A stretch of 64,000 nt of DNA from an uncultured Bacilli bacterium (lineage in GTDB: Bacteria > Bacillota_I > Bacilli_A > RF39 > UBA660), in assembly GCA_910584165.1 (NCBI GenBank), contig CAJTZU010000004.1, positions 62,001-126,000 of the forward strand, read 5' to 3'. Shown here in pieces: positions 8,378 to 16,390 of the stretch (position 1 is the stretch's first letter; each line of letters begins with the position of its first letter). Made by a program: the position numbers and the translations under genes. The notes under the pieces were generated by a model that made no database searches, was not told the DNA's origin, and saw only the letters and a list, made by a program, of their open reading frames with translations.

Positions 8378-8920
8378 TTAACCCTCCTCAAATTTTAACT
8401 CTTTATAAGAATCTAAATCTACATTGTATCTAGCATATACCTTAGTTACTCCTTCTGATGTAATTTCATAATCCTGTAGACCTAGTAACTCAATATACTT
8501 CTTAACAGATTCCTCACTTTTTCCTTCTATTTCTAAATAGGTAGGAATTAGTGGCCATGTATCAATATCTAATTCGATATCGTCTAATACATAAGATATT
8601 CGTTTATTTTCCTGATAAGCAGTTTCTTCATAACCTAATTCTTTTAAAATTAGATGCGTCTTATCAAAGTCCTCTACTTTCTCTTCTAATTCTAAAGTTC
8701 CACTGATAGATTGGTCATTATATCTATCTTTAATGGTTAATGTCGTTACTTCACCATTAGTTCTAAGACGTATCCATTTTCCTTCTATCTTCGGTTTAAA
8801 ATCATACACATATCTACGTTGAAAATATTCACCCTTTTTAGTAGCACCTAAACTATCTAACTTTGAAATTAAATTATGAACATCAATGTCTAAAACTCTA
8901 ACTTCATATTCTGTTTCCAT
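8378..8920 (-). CDS. CYTH-domain protein (adenylate cyclase class IV / thiamine triphosphatase-like)
   Basis: The ATG at 8920 follows GGGAGG by 4-5 bases; the longer frame to 8974 runs into the T-box terminator and is not real. The roughly 180-residue product has the CYTH N-terminal strand EYEVRVLDID, a variant of the ExExK signature. Charged strands follow (KWIRLRT, TLTIKDR, LELEEKVEDF and YLEIEGKSEE), as expected for the acidic/basic tunnel that binds triphosphate with metal ions. Known relatives hydrolyse inorganic or thiamine triphosphate or make cAMP; which applies here is unknown. It lies directly after the ileS T-box and one base before ileS. Confidence 0.85.
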   Translation of the reverse strand: METEYEVRVLDIDVHNLISKLDSLGATKKGEYFQRRYVYDFKPKIEGKWIRLRTNGEVTTLTIKDRYNDQSISGTLELEEKVEDFDKTHLILKELGYEETAYQENKRISYVLDDIELDIDTWPLIPTYLEIEGKSEESVKKYIELLGLQDYEITSEGVTKVYARYNVDLDSYKELKFEEG

Positions 8921-8925
8921 AATTC

Positions 8926-9144
8926 CTCCCAAAAAAAGCACCCATAATGTAAGGACGAATGACCGCGGTACCACCTTACTTTATGAATGCTCATACACTT
9001 AAACTTGTAACGTAAGTTAAACGTTTATTTTTACTCTATTCAAAATAAAACATCAGAAGTGATTTATAATAATTTTCTATTCCTGATTTGCACCAACCAT
9101 CAGTTCTCTAAAATATCCATTTATTACCGTCTTCCTCATCTGCT
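8926..9144 (-). promoter_or_regulatory. T-box riboswitch, isoleucine specifier
   Basis: The minus strand carries the T-box sequence AAGGTGGTACCGCGG at 8963-8977. It is followed by the distal half of the antiterminator (TCGTCCTT) and a strong terminator in which GCATTCATAA pairs with TTATGGGTGC and GTAAGG with CCTTAC (8938-8990), ending in seven T. Stem I contains the AG-bulge/GGTTGGTG distal-loop motif. The specifier region contains an ATC codon at 9061-9063 followed by A, as expected for isoleucine. Uncharged tRNA-Ile should stabilise the antiterminator and allow transcription of the CYTH gene and ileS. Confidence 0.93.
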
Positions 9145-9648
9145 TTAAAAATTAGCTTTATCCATATCTTCCATAATTTGTAATTCAGTATCCACTAACT
9201 GCTTTACTCTACTCTTGAACAGTCTTATGTTTCTACGGAGCATATTGGCTTCTACTTCCACTTTTTCTGCTCTTAAAAGAGATTCATTGACAATTCGATC
9301 AGCATTTCTTTTCGCTTCTTCAATAATAGTAGAGGCAGTAAGTTTTGCATTTGCTTCCATCTTTTTAGAATGTTGCTCTGCTAAAACAATAGCACGTTCT
9401 AATACTTCTTTCACTTCATTACGACTAGATACATTTCTTCCTTGTTTGGCTTGTTCTAATTCTTGAAGCAACTCCTCTATTCTTTTATCCCTTTTTGCAA
9501 TTTCTTCATCTTTCTTAGCAAGTTCTTCATTCTTACTATTTATTTCAGAAACCATTTCTTCTACTTGATTAATGACTCTACTTAAAAAATCATCCATCGA
9601 AGCACTTTCATTCCTGTCAAAAGTATGTTTTGTTTCATTTTCATTCAT
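9145..9648 (-). CDS. DivIVA-like coiled-coil protein
   Basis: Start chosen at the ATG at 9648 (MNENETKHTF), which follows GAGGTG by 7 bases; the frame itself reaches 9666. The protein is about 167 residues and almost wholly coiled coil: DFLSRVINQVEEMVSEINSK, then a heptad-rich EEIAKRDKRIEELLQELEQA, then a DivIVA C-terminal-type helix (ERAIVLAEQHSKKM and IIEEAKRNADRIVNES). The classical DivIVA N-terminal membrane-binding segment is not obvious. The position between sepF and ileS is the conserved place of divIVA in Bacillota. It probably acts in septum or pole organisation. Confidence 0.75.
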   Translation of the reverse strand: MNENETKHTFDRNESASMDDFLSRVINQVEEMVSEINSKNEELAKKDEEIAKRDKRIEELLQELEQAKQGRNVSSRNEVKEVLERAIVLAEQHSKKMEANAKLTASTIIEEAKRNADRIVNESLLRAEKVEVEANMLRRNIRLFKSRVKQLVDTELQIMEDMDKANF

Positions 9649-9713
9649 CAAGACACACCTCATCAAGTGTCATATATTCTAACACAAGTATTTCCTAATT
9701 TCAATATCTTTTT

Positions 9714-10118
9714 TTACCATTCTGGAGTTATATCATCATTATCATGATTTTCATCATCACCAGATTCTTCTGTTATTTTTCCTTGTACATTAATATTATT
9801 TGGAGTACAAAGGAAAATACCTCCACCTATCTTTTGTAAATCTCCACCAATAGCATAAATAGTTCCACTTAAAAAGTCTACAATACGTTTTGCTTGTTCG
9901 CTTGTTACCCTCTTTAAATTCACTACTACTGTATTTCTCTTTTTTAAATGATCAGCGATTTGTTGGGATTCAGAGAAAGCTCTTGGCTCTAAAAGAATCA
10001 TTTTAGCGCCACCTTCTTCGGCACTTTCTTCAGAATTTGAGATATAATATTGGTCTTCATCACCACTAAAAATATCTTCATCATCGTCGTCTCTAAAAAC
10101 TTTTTTTAAAAAACTCAT
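9714..10118 (-). CDS. sepF: Cell division protein SepF
   Basis: 134 residues, the normal length. The N-terminal amphipathic segment MSFLKKVFRDDDDED, an acidic linker and the SepF core (about residues 38-115) are present; the core includes ILLEPRAFSESQQIADHLKK, VVVNLKRV, AKRIVDFLSGTIYAIGG and an FLCTPNNI-type final strand. SepF bundles FtsZ and anchors it to the membrane at the septum. The neighbouring DivIVA-like gene and ileS reproduce the tail of the division gene cluster, but ylmG and ylmH are missing between them. Confidence 0.93.
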   Translation of the reverse strand: MSFLKKVFRDDDDEDIFSGDEDQYYISNSEESAEEGGAKMILLEPRAFSESQQIADHLKKRNTVVVNLKRVTSEQAKRIVDFLSGTIYAIGGDLQKIGGGIFLCTPNNINVQGKITEESGDDENHDNDDITPEW

Positions 10119-10204
10119 CTTTATTCCTCCTATCCTGTTTTATCTTACTAAATAACATTTTAACATATTTCTATTGAAAAGAAAAGAAGTTTTATTCATT
10201 TCGT

Positions 10205-10235
10205 TAGACAAAAAAAGGATATTTTCACACCCTTT
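10205..10235 (-). terminator. Possible terminator of dnaE
   Basis: On the minus strand AAAGGGTGTG, an AT-rich loop and ATATCCTTTTTTT follow the dnaE stop. The stem is short (about 5-6 pairs) but the T run is good. Confidence 0.5.
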
Positions 10236-13157
10236 TTACTTTAATTTATCTATTTTTTGAACTATCAATTGATATTTATCAAAACGTTTTTCTACTTTTC
10301 CAGTAACTAAAACAATATTTCCCTTTTCCAAATCTTTATTTTCTTCATATAGATTAGAAAATAAAGTTAGATCAATTGTAGATATTTCATCACTCCCTAC
10401 TAGAAAAGCCATTTTTTGATTTTTCTTAGTTGTAATTTCTTTTACTTTATCAATATAGACAATTGTACTAATTCTTTTATCAAAATATTTTGGTATTTCA
10501 TCTATTGAAATTGTATTTGGATAATGGGCTTTAATTTCTGTAATAGGGTGCTCACTTAAATAAAGTCCAAATATTTCTAATTCCCTCTCCATTATTTCCT
10601 TATTAGTATATTCATCATAAGGAATAATTTCTGGTTCTAAAACAAATTCTTCCGATAAATCTTTAATAAGTTCTCCATAATTAAGGATTGCATCTAAATT
10701 TTCAAAGACTGTTTTTCGATTTAAGCCAAATGATAAAAATACTCCAGCATCATTTAAAGATTCAATTACTTTACGATTCACACTTTTTCCATAACATCTT
10801 TTAATAAAATCATAAATGGAATTAAATTCTTGCTTTTTTCGTTCTTCTAATATACTTTTAGTCGCACTTAAGCCAACATTTTTAATATTAGCAAGTGGAT
10901 ATCGAATACCCTTATCTTCTCTTTTATATTTTTCTTCGCTCTTATTAATATCTGGTTTTAAAATATCAATGTGCATTTTATGACATTCATAAAAATATTT
11001 CTTTGCTTTTGTACTATCATTCATATCAATTGATAATAAATTTGACATAAAAATAATAGGATAATGAGCTTTTAAATAAGCCATTCGAGCAGATACGATA
11101 GAATAGCCAACAGAATGAGATTTATTAAATCCATATTCTGCAAATTTTACCATTAATTGATATACTTTTTTAATAGTGGCTTCTGAATATCCTTTCTTGC
11201 GAGCCCTAGCCATAAACTTTTCTTCTTCTTGAAGTAATAGGTCTTTTTTCTTTTTACTCATAGCCTTTCTTAAAATATCTGCTTCTCCTAAACTATAGTC
11301 AGCCATAATTTGCGCTATTTGCATTACTTGCTCTTGATAAATCATTATTCCATAAGTTGATTTTAAAATAGGTACTAAAGAATCATCTAAATAATCGACC
11401 TTTTCTAATCCCTGCTTTCTTTTAATATAAGTAGGAATATTCTGCATCGCACTTGGTCTAAAAAGTGCAATGGCAGCACAAATATCATCAAAACTATTTG
11501 CTTTTAATTGACGCAAAAATTGAATCATTCCTTCTGATTCAAATTGAAATATTCCAAGAGTATTGGCTACTTCAAATAATTTTAAAGCTTTTTCATCTTG
11601 ATGAGGAATCGTATCAAAGCTTAATTGTAAAGAATATGTCGAATTTACTTCATCAATCATATTATGAATAATTGTTAAATATTTAATAGCTAAAAAATCC
11701 ATTTTTAATAATCCAATTTCTTCTAAATATTGCATATCATAGCCACTAGTATAAAAGTTTTGATGAGACATATCTAAAGGAATAACCGTGTCCAAATCAA
11801 CCCTTGACATCACAACTCCTGCTGCATGAATACTAGTATGTCTTTTTAGTCCTTCAAAAACTTTCGCTACTTGATAAATATTCTTTAAGTCTGAATAACG
11901 CTCTAAATAAATTTCTATTTTTGGATTTTTGAGATTTTCATCTAGTGTCAACCTAGAATCAATCATTTTACAAAGCCCATCAATTAAGTTTAAATCCATA
12001 TCAAGCGCTCTTCCAACATCACGAATTGCTTGTTTTGCCCCCATAGTTCCAAACGTAATAATAGGTGCTACTTTTTTAGAACCATATTTACCAATACAAT
12101 ATTCAATCATTTCTTCTCTTTTACTATGCTCAAAATCAATATCAATATCAGGCATGCTAACACGTTCAATATTTAAAAAACGTTCAAATAATAAATCATA
12201 TTTTAAAGGGTCAACATCTGTAATGTTTAAAAGATAAGCAACTAAAGACCCTACTGCACTTCCCCTTCCTGGGCCAACTATAATATTATGCTCTTTCGCA
12301 TATTTAATATAGTCATATACTATCAAAAAATAGTCACAGAAACCCATTTTTTCAATAACATCTAATTCTTTTTTTAATCGTTCTTGATATTTACTACCAA
12401 CACTATTACCAAATCTTTTCTTTAATCCTTCAATACATTTTCTTTTCAAAAAAGTATAGCTATCTACACCGTCCTCATTTTTAAAAATAGGCATTAGCTT
12501 TTGTTGAAATGGTAATTCAACTTGGCATAATTCTCTAAAAAGCTCAAAATCGTCAGATACTAATTCTGAAAGTTCTTCTGCTGTTTTTAAATAGTTATCT
12601 AATCGGGTACTGCTTACAAAAGAAAGAGTAACTCCCTCCTTTATAGCATCTAAGTATTTTACATATTGATTTTCTTCCTTTTTTAAATAGATTGTTTCAT
12701 TTACATATAAATAAGGATGTTCCAATTCTTTTAATTCTTCTTTATTTTTATACGCTCTAAAAAGATATGTATAAATTCCTTTGATTTCTGTTAATAAAGA
12801 ACTTGATTCATAAGGGAGTAAGCAAATTAATCCTTTTGAATATTTTTCTAAATCATTTACCGTAATTTCTCTTTCTGAAAGAATAGTTACTATCTTTAAT
12901 AAACTTTGATATCCTTCATAATTCATACAATAAAGAAGAAATTTCTTCTCTTGATAAGTTACTTCTAATCCAATATAAGGTTTTATTCCTTCTTTTTGGC
13001 ATAGTTTATAAAAATCCATCACACCATACATAGTAGAATCTGCAATTCCTAATTCTTTCATTCCTAATTTTTTTGCGTAAGCAATAAGCCTTGGAATGGT
13101 TATAAAAGAATCTTGTAATGAATTATCTGTTTTAATATATAATGGTATGTAATTCAT
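10236..13157 (-). CDS. dnaE: DNA polymerase III alpha subunit, DnaE type
   Basis: At 973 residues this is the short DnaE found together with PolC in low-GC Gram-positives, where it extends primers and helps lagging-strand synthesis. The PHP domain (1-200) is degenerate: the usual HxHxxxS start is replaced by YIKTDNS, so metal-dependent activity is unlikely. The polymerase core includes GPGRGSAVGSLVAY at 295-308 and the catalytic motif PDIDIDF at 336-342. A helix-hairpin-helix (about 780-850) and a C-terminal OB-fold (STIVYIDKVKEITTKKNQKM) follow. It lies alone between a terminator and a divergent gene. Confidence 0.95.
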   Translation of the reverse strand: MNYIPLYIKTDNSLQDSFITIPRLIAYAKKLGMKELGIADSTMYGVMDFYKLCQKEGIKPYIGLEVTYQEKKFLLYCMNYEGYQSLLKIVTILSEREITVNDLEKYSKGLICLLPYESSSLLTEIKGIYTYLFRAYKNKEELKELEHPYLYVNETIYLKKEENQYVKYLDAIKEGVTLSFVSSTRLDNYLKTAEELSELVSDDFELFRELCQVELPFQQKLMPIFKNEDGVDSYTFLKRKCIEGLKKRFGNSVGSKYQERLKKELDVIEKMGFCDYFLIVYDYIKYAKEHNIIVGPGRGSAVGSLVAYLLNITDVDPLKYDLLFERFLNIERVSMPDIDIDFEHSKREEMIEYCIGKYGSKKVAPIITFGTMGAKQAIRDVGRALDMDLNLIDGLCKMIDSRLTLDENLKNPKIEIYLERYSDLKNIYQVAKVFEGLKRHTSIHAAGVVMSRVDLDTVIPLDMSHQNFYTSGYDMQYLEEIGLLKMDFLAIKYLTIIHNMIDEVNSTYSLQLSFDTIPHQDEKALKLFEVANTLGIFQFESEGMIQFLRQLKANSFDDICAAIALFRPSAMQNIPTYIKRKQGLEKVDYLDDSLVPILKSTYGIMIYQEQVMQIAQIMADYSLGEADILRKAMSKKKKDLLLQEEEKFMARARKKGYSEATIKKVYQLMVKFAEYGFNKSHSVGYSIVSARMAYLKAHYPIIFMSNLLSIDMNDSTKAKKYFYECHKMHIDILKPDINKSEEKYKREDKGIRYPLANIKNVGLSATKSILEERKKQEFNSIYDFIKRCYGKSVNRKVIESLNDAGVFLSFGLNRKTVFENLDAILNYGELIKDLSEEFVLEPEIIPYDEYTNKEIMERELEIFGLYLSEHPITEIKAHYPNTISIDEIPKYFDKRISTIVYIDKVKEITTKKNQKMAFLVGSDEISTIDLTLFSNLYEENKDLEKGNIVLVTGKVEKRFDKYQLIVQKIDKLK

Positions 13158-13300
13158 AACTATCCCTCCATTTTCATTTTACCATATTTTTGTTCGCTTG
13201 AAAACAAATTTTCATTGATACTAAAAGGTTTATAATTTATCAAAATTTGCAATATTATTTTTTTAAAGTATAATATTAGGCATTTTAAAGGGGAATGTTT

Positions 13301-14266
13301 ATGGATTATCAAAAAGCAAAAGAAAATGAATTTATAAATAAATGTAGTAAACTATTAGAAGCTTATAAATCAAGAATATTTGGATTAAAAGAAAGTGAAG
13401 AAGTCACAAAATATTCTAATGAATTTTATAAAGGACTAAAAGAAATAGCTAACTACTATTATCCTAATGAAGAAATTCCTTTTCGATATCGTTATTTAAT
13501 ACAAGATTTGTTTTTATTTGAAAAATTTTTACAACAAAATTATCTATTTTCTTTTCCAAGTCACGACTTTTCGAAAGTTCTAGATAAACCAGTTTCTTTA
13601 AAAAATGCAGAGGCAATTTTAAATTATTTAGTGGATCAAACTAGAAATTTTCTTTTTGATGAAGTATCCTTTGATAGAACTATTTTTCCTTATGAAACTT
13701 ATGATTTACAAAGCAAGTGTAAAAAAGCAACAGACTTTTTAGCGGAATGTGCATCACAAATAGGTATAGAAAGCAGAAGAATCATTCTTTTTCCTTGTTT
13801 TAAAAAATATTCTGGCGTAATGAGTGGTAGTATTCATGCTTTTTCTTTAGTAACAATTAACGAAAAAACTTATTTAGTCGATTGTACTTATAGTCAATTC
13901 TGTACTACCTATAGATGTAATTTAAACAGAATTGGAGTACCTTTATTTGCAGGGGCTGCACCAGGAGCATTTATGCAATATGATGCTTTCTATCAAGAAG
14001 TTGCACAAACTTTATTAGAGCGCGGCTGGATAGAATATAATGAAGAAATCATGAAAGCTTATTTAGACGGATTTTTTCTATCCTATCGAAATGGATTATT
14101 TTACGAAAGAACAAATGACTTTTCCTTCACTGTCCAATATACTGCTTCCGATTATAGAAACTTTATCTATGGCAGGGATGATTTATTAGAACATGAGAAA
14201 AAGGAAGAGTTAGGATTTCAATTAAAACCACTAGCTAATCCTAATTTTATAATTAAGCATAAATAA
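13301..14266 (+). CDS. Transglutaminase-like cysteine protein, function unknown
   Basis: The ATG at 13301 is preferred to 13295 because AAAGGGG would be only one base from the latter. The 321-residue product has no signal peptide. A possible catalytic triad is visible: Cys140 in SKCKKATDFLAECASQIGI, His179 in GSIHAFSLVTI and Asp194 in YLVDCTYSQF. This Cys-helix, His-strand and Asp-strand order is that of the transglutaminase/papain-like fold. The C-terminal part (about 210-321) has no recognised motif. It is probably an enzyme or a catalytically altered binding protein; the substrate is unknown. Divergent from dnaE. Confidence 0.55.
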   Translation: MDYQKAKENEFINKCSKLLEAYKSRIFGLKESEEVTKYSNEFYKGLKEIANYYYPNEEIPFRYRYLIQDLFLFEKFLQQNYLFSFPSHDFSKVLDKPVSLKNAEAILNYLVDQTRNFLFDEVSFDRTIFPYETYDLQSKCKKATDFLAECASQIGIESRRIILFPCFKKYSGVMSGSIHAFSLVTINEKTYLVDCTYSQFCTTYRCNLNRIGVPLFAGAAPGAFMQYDAFYQEVAQTLLERGWIEYNEEIMKAYLDGFFLSYRNGLFYERTNDFSFTVQYTASDYRNFIYGRDDLLEHEKKEELGFQLKPLANPNFIIKHK

Positions 14267-14288
14267 TTCTAATTTTTCCTTAAAATAT

Positions 14289-14317
14289 TTGACTTATCAA
14301 ATCAAATATGATAAAAT
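14289..14317 (+). promoter_or_regulatory. Promoter of rpmB
   Basis: TTGACT, a 17-base spacer and TAAAAT fit a vegetative sigma-A promoter. The start site would be about 40 bases before the rpmB ribosome binding site GGAGGAA. Confidence 0.75.
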
Positions 14318-14363
14318 CATAGGGCATAGGGAAAAAATATATACTTGATTGGAGGAATGACAC

Positions 14364-14561
14364 ATGGCTAAGAAAATTACATCAAGAACACAACTTTCTG
14401 GAAACAGAAGATCACACTCTTTAAGAGCTACAAAACATGCTCAAAAGACTAATGTACAAATTATGACTCTAGAAGATGGTACAAAAATTCGTACAACTAC
14501 AAGAGAAATGAGAACACTTAGAAAATTAAGTAAAAAGCAAAAATTAGAACAAGCTGCTTAA
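14364..14561 (+). CDS. rpmB: Ribosomal protein L28
   Basis: 65 residues, close to the usual length of bacterial L28. The basic sequence begins MAKKITSRTQLSGNRRSHSL and contains the TKHAQKTNVQ strand typical of L28. GGAGGAATGAC precedes the ATG. It is a monocistronic gene with its own promoter and a strong terminator. No zinc-binding cysteines are seen. Confidence 0.95.
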   Translation: MAKKITSRTQLSGNRRSHSLRATKHAQKTNVQIMTLEDGTKIRTTTREMRTLRKLSKKQKLEQAA

Positions 14562-14563
14562 TA

Positions 14564-14592
14564 AAAAAGTTGGATTAATTCCAACTTTTTTT
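14564..14592. terminator. Bidirectional terminator after rpmB
   Basis: AAAAAAGTTGGA, a five-base loop and TCCAACTTTTTT form a strong hairpin with T runs in both directions, placed between two convergent genes. Confidence 0.9.
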
Positions 14593-14595
14593 GTA

Positions 14596-15999
14596 CTATG
14601 CTGCTTTCATTTGTTGATTCTGCATAGCATGTTCCTGAATACTAATGTTTTGATCTAAGGAATAACCAGTTTTTCGTTGTAACTCAGCTAATAAATCTTC
14701 ATTTCTAAAAAATCTACCTGCATCTTGTTTCATATACGATAATTCTTGAACTACTTGCTCTCTTAATGCTTTTAATGCAGCAATCTTTTCACTTGCGAAA
14801 TTTTTAGTTCCTCTTACTGCTCCAAGTACTCTAGATTTTAAAGCAATTTTACCAGCTTTACGATTATATTTCGCAACAGCAGACATTCTTTGCCGTTCTT
14901 GAAGTAATCCTCTCTTAGCATTTAATCGATGTAATTGCTCACCTAATTGTTCTTGATAACGAGCAGAAATAAATCGAATAAGTTTACTATTGTAAGAATT
15001 TGTCTGAGACTGTTTTAAACGCTCCGCATTCTCATATAATCTTTCTGTTACATTCTCCATTTTTTGATTTCTTTTTCTTTCACTTCTAGATAATTTTTGC
15101 TTATCTAAAGTACTAGCATAGGCATCCAATTCTATTTTTTCTTCATGAAGAGTTTGTAAGTGAATCATATCTCCTAAAGATAAGTTTGGCTTACTCTCTA
15201 ACTGGGAAAGTTCTTCATCAATTTGGGATATCCTATCTTCAATCGTAAGTCCTTGAACTTCAGAAACCATATTACCACCTTTATGATAACGAACTTGTGA
15301 TATTTTATCTGCTAAAGTTGGTTCTATTTTTTTGGATTCACCTACTAATGGTTTCAGTTCTACTTTCTCCTGTGATTGAGATGGCATCGGTCTTAATGAT
15401 TCAGTCACCACTTCTTTTTGAGGAGATTGGTCTATTTGTGTATTTTCCTTTTCTTGCTTTTTCTCACAAGTATGAATTAAATCTTCTAATTGATTAAAAA
15501 ATGGTGTACCTTTCTCAATAGAATTAGAAATTTCCATCAATTCTTCTAAGGAAATGGTATTATTTAAAACTTCAGAAGTAATCATAATCCCCATAGCATA
15601 ATTAATACTATCTAAGGAAACAGCTAAAGCCATACCACATTCTTGCTCATACTCTAATCCTGAAAAAATAGATTCCTCATATTTAGGATCTTGGGTTTGT
15701 AAAAAATTGGCAGTATCACTTAATAACATAGAAGAAAGAGCTTCTTCATTTTCAATAGAAGCCATTATTTTTTTATAGTTTTCTGGTAAAATTACTCCCT
15801 CTAATTTAGAAACTTGCTCTTTTAACTTCTGAACTTCTTCCATTCTTTTTCTTGCTACTTCAACAATCTCTAAAAAAGTTGTTGGCAAGAAAGGTCTCGG
15901 TTGCTCTTTAAAATGGTTAATAGCAGCACTATAAAGTTCTTGCCTTTTTCCAAATTCAAAATTAAAATTAATAGTTGATACCAATAAATCCCTATTCAT
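14596..15999 (-). CDS. Hypothetical coiled-coil protein
   Basis: The start at 15999 (MNRDLLVSTINF) lies 8 bases after a GGAAGG site; the longer frame from 16008 would start inside that site. The roughly 467-residue protein has a helical N-terminal domain (1-170), a charged Gln/Ser/Pro-rich linker (180-230) and a long coiled-coil region rich in Glu, Arg and Lys (250-440). A basic segment, KAGKIALKSRVLGAVRG, lies near 385. No membrane segment or enzyme motif. It overlaps the DUF1292 gene upstream by 8 bases, so the two are co-translated. Not recognised. Confidence 0.6.
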   Translation of the reverse strand: MNRDLLVSTINFNFEFGKRQELYSAAINHFKEQPRPFLPTTFLEIVEVARKRMEEVQKLKEQVSKLEGVILPENYKKIMASIENEEALSSMLLSDTANFLQTQDPKYEESIFSGLEYEQECGMALAVSLDSINYAMGIMITSEVLNNTISLEELMEISNSIEKGTPFFNQLEDLIHTCEKKQEKENTQIDQSPQKEVVTESLRPMPSQSQEKVELKPLVGESKKIEPTLADKISQVRYHKGGNMVSEVQGLTIEDRISQIDEELSQLESKPNLSLGDMIHLQTLHEEKIELDAYASTLDKQKLSRSERKRNQKMENVTERLYENAERLKQSQTNSYNSKLIRFISARYQEQLGEQLHRLNAKRGLLQERQRMSAVAKYNRKAGKIALKSRVLGAVRGTKNFASEKIAALKALREQVVQELSYMKQDAGRFFRNEDLLAELQRKTGYSLDQNISIQEHAMQNQQMKAA

Positions 16000-16249
16000 T
16001 AGAATCACCTTCCACCATAACTATATTCTTCAATATTTCTTCTACTAATTCCCATTCACTGTCATCTGTGATTGTTTCTAAAATGAAAGTATCTTCTGAT
16101 TCATTTAAAATAGAAGCATAAATATCTTCCCCATCAGGTAATGTATAAAATAAATATTTTTTTCCCGTCTCGCTATCTGTAATAATATCAATTACTTGAA
16201 CTACTTCATCCATGCCTGATGCATTTTTAATGACTAATTGATTATTCAT
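15992..16249 (-). CDS. DUF1292 family protein (YrzB-like)
   Basis: About 85 residues from the ATG at 16249, which has TAGGAG 9 bases upstream; the frame reaching 16297 lacks a ribosome binding site. The product is very acidic, with the family pattern VQVIDIITDSETGKKYLFYT, then YASILNE and an acidic C-terminal helix EWELVEEILKNIV. DUF1292 proteins are small, cytoplasmic and of unknown function, often found near the ruvX/yrrK genes; here the partner is a coiled-coil gene instead. Confidence 0.75.
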   Translation of the reverse strand: MNNQLVIKNASGMDEVVQVIDIITDSETGKKYLFYTLPDGEDIYASILNESEDTFILETITDDSEWELVEEILKNIVMVEGDSNE

Positions 16250-16390
16250 ACAATCAACTCCTACTATTAACTTATAATAAGAAAAAAGAAAAGTCAAACT
16301 TAATTTTAATATTTTCTAGAATTGGACAAAAGATATACATTTTAATTCAAATTTTTTATGTTATAATAGTACTAGAAAGTATGTGTTAGA

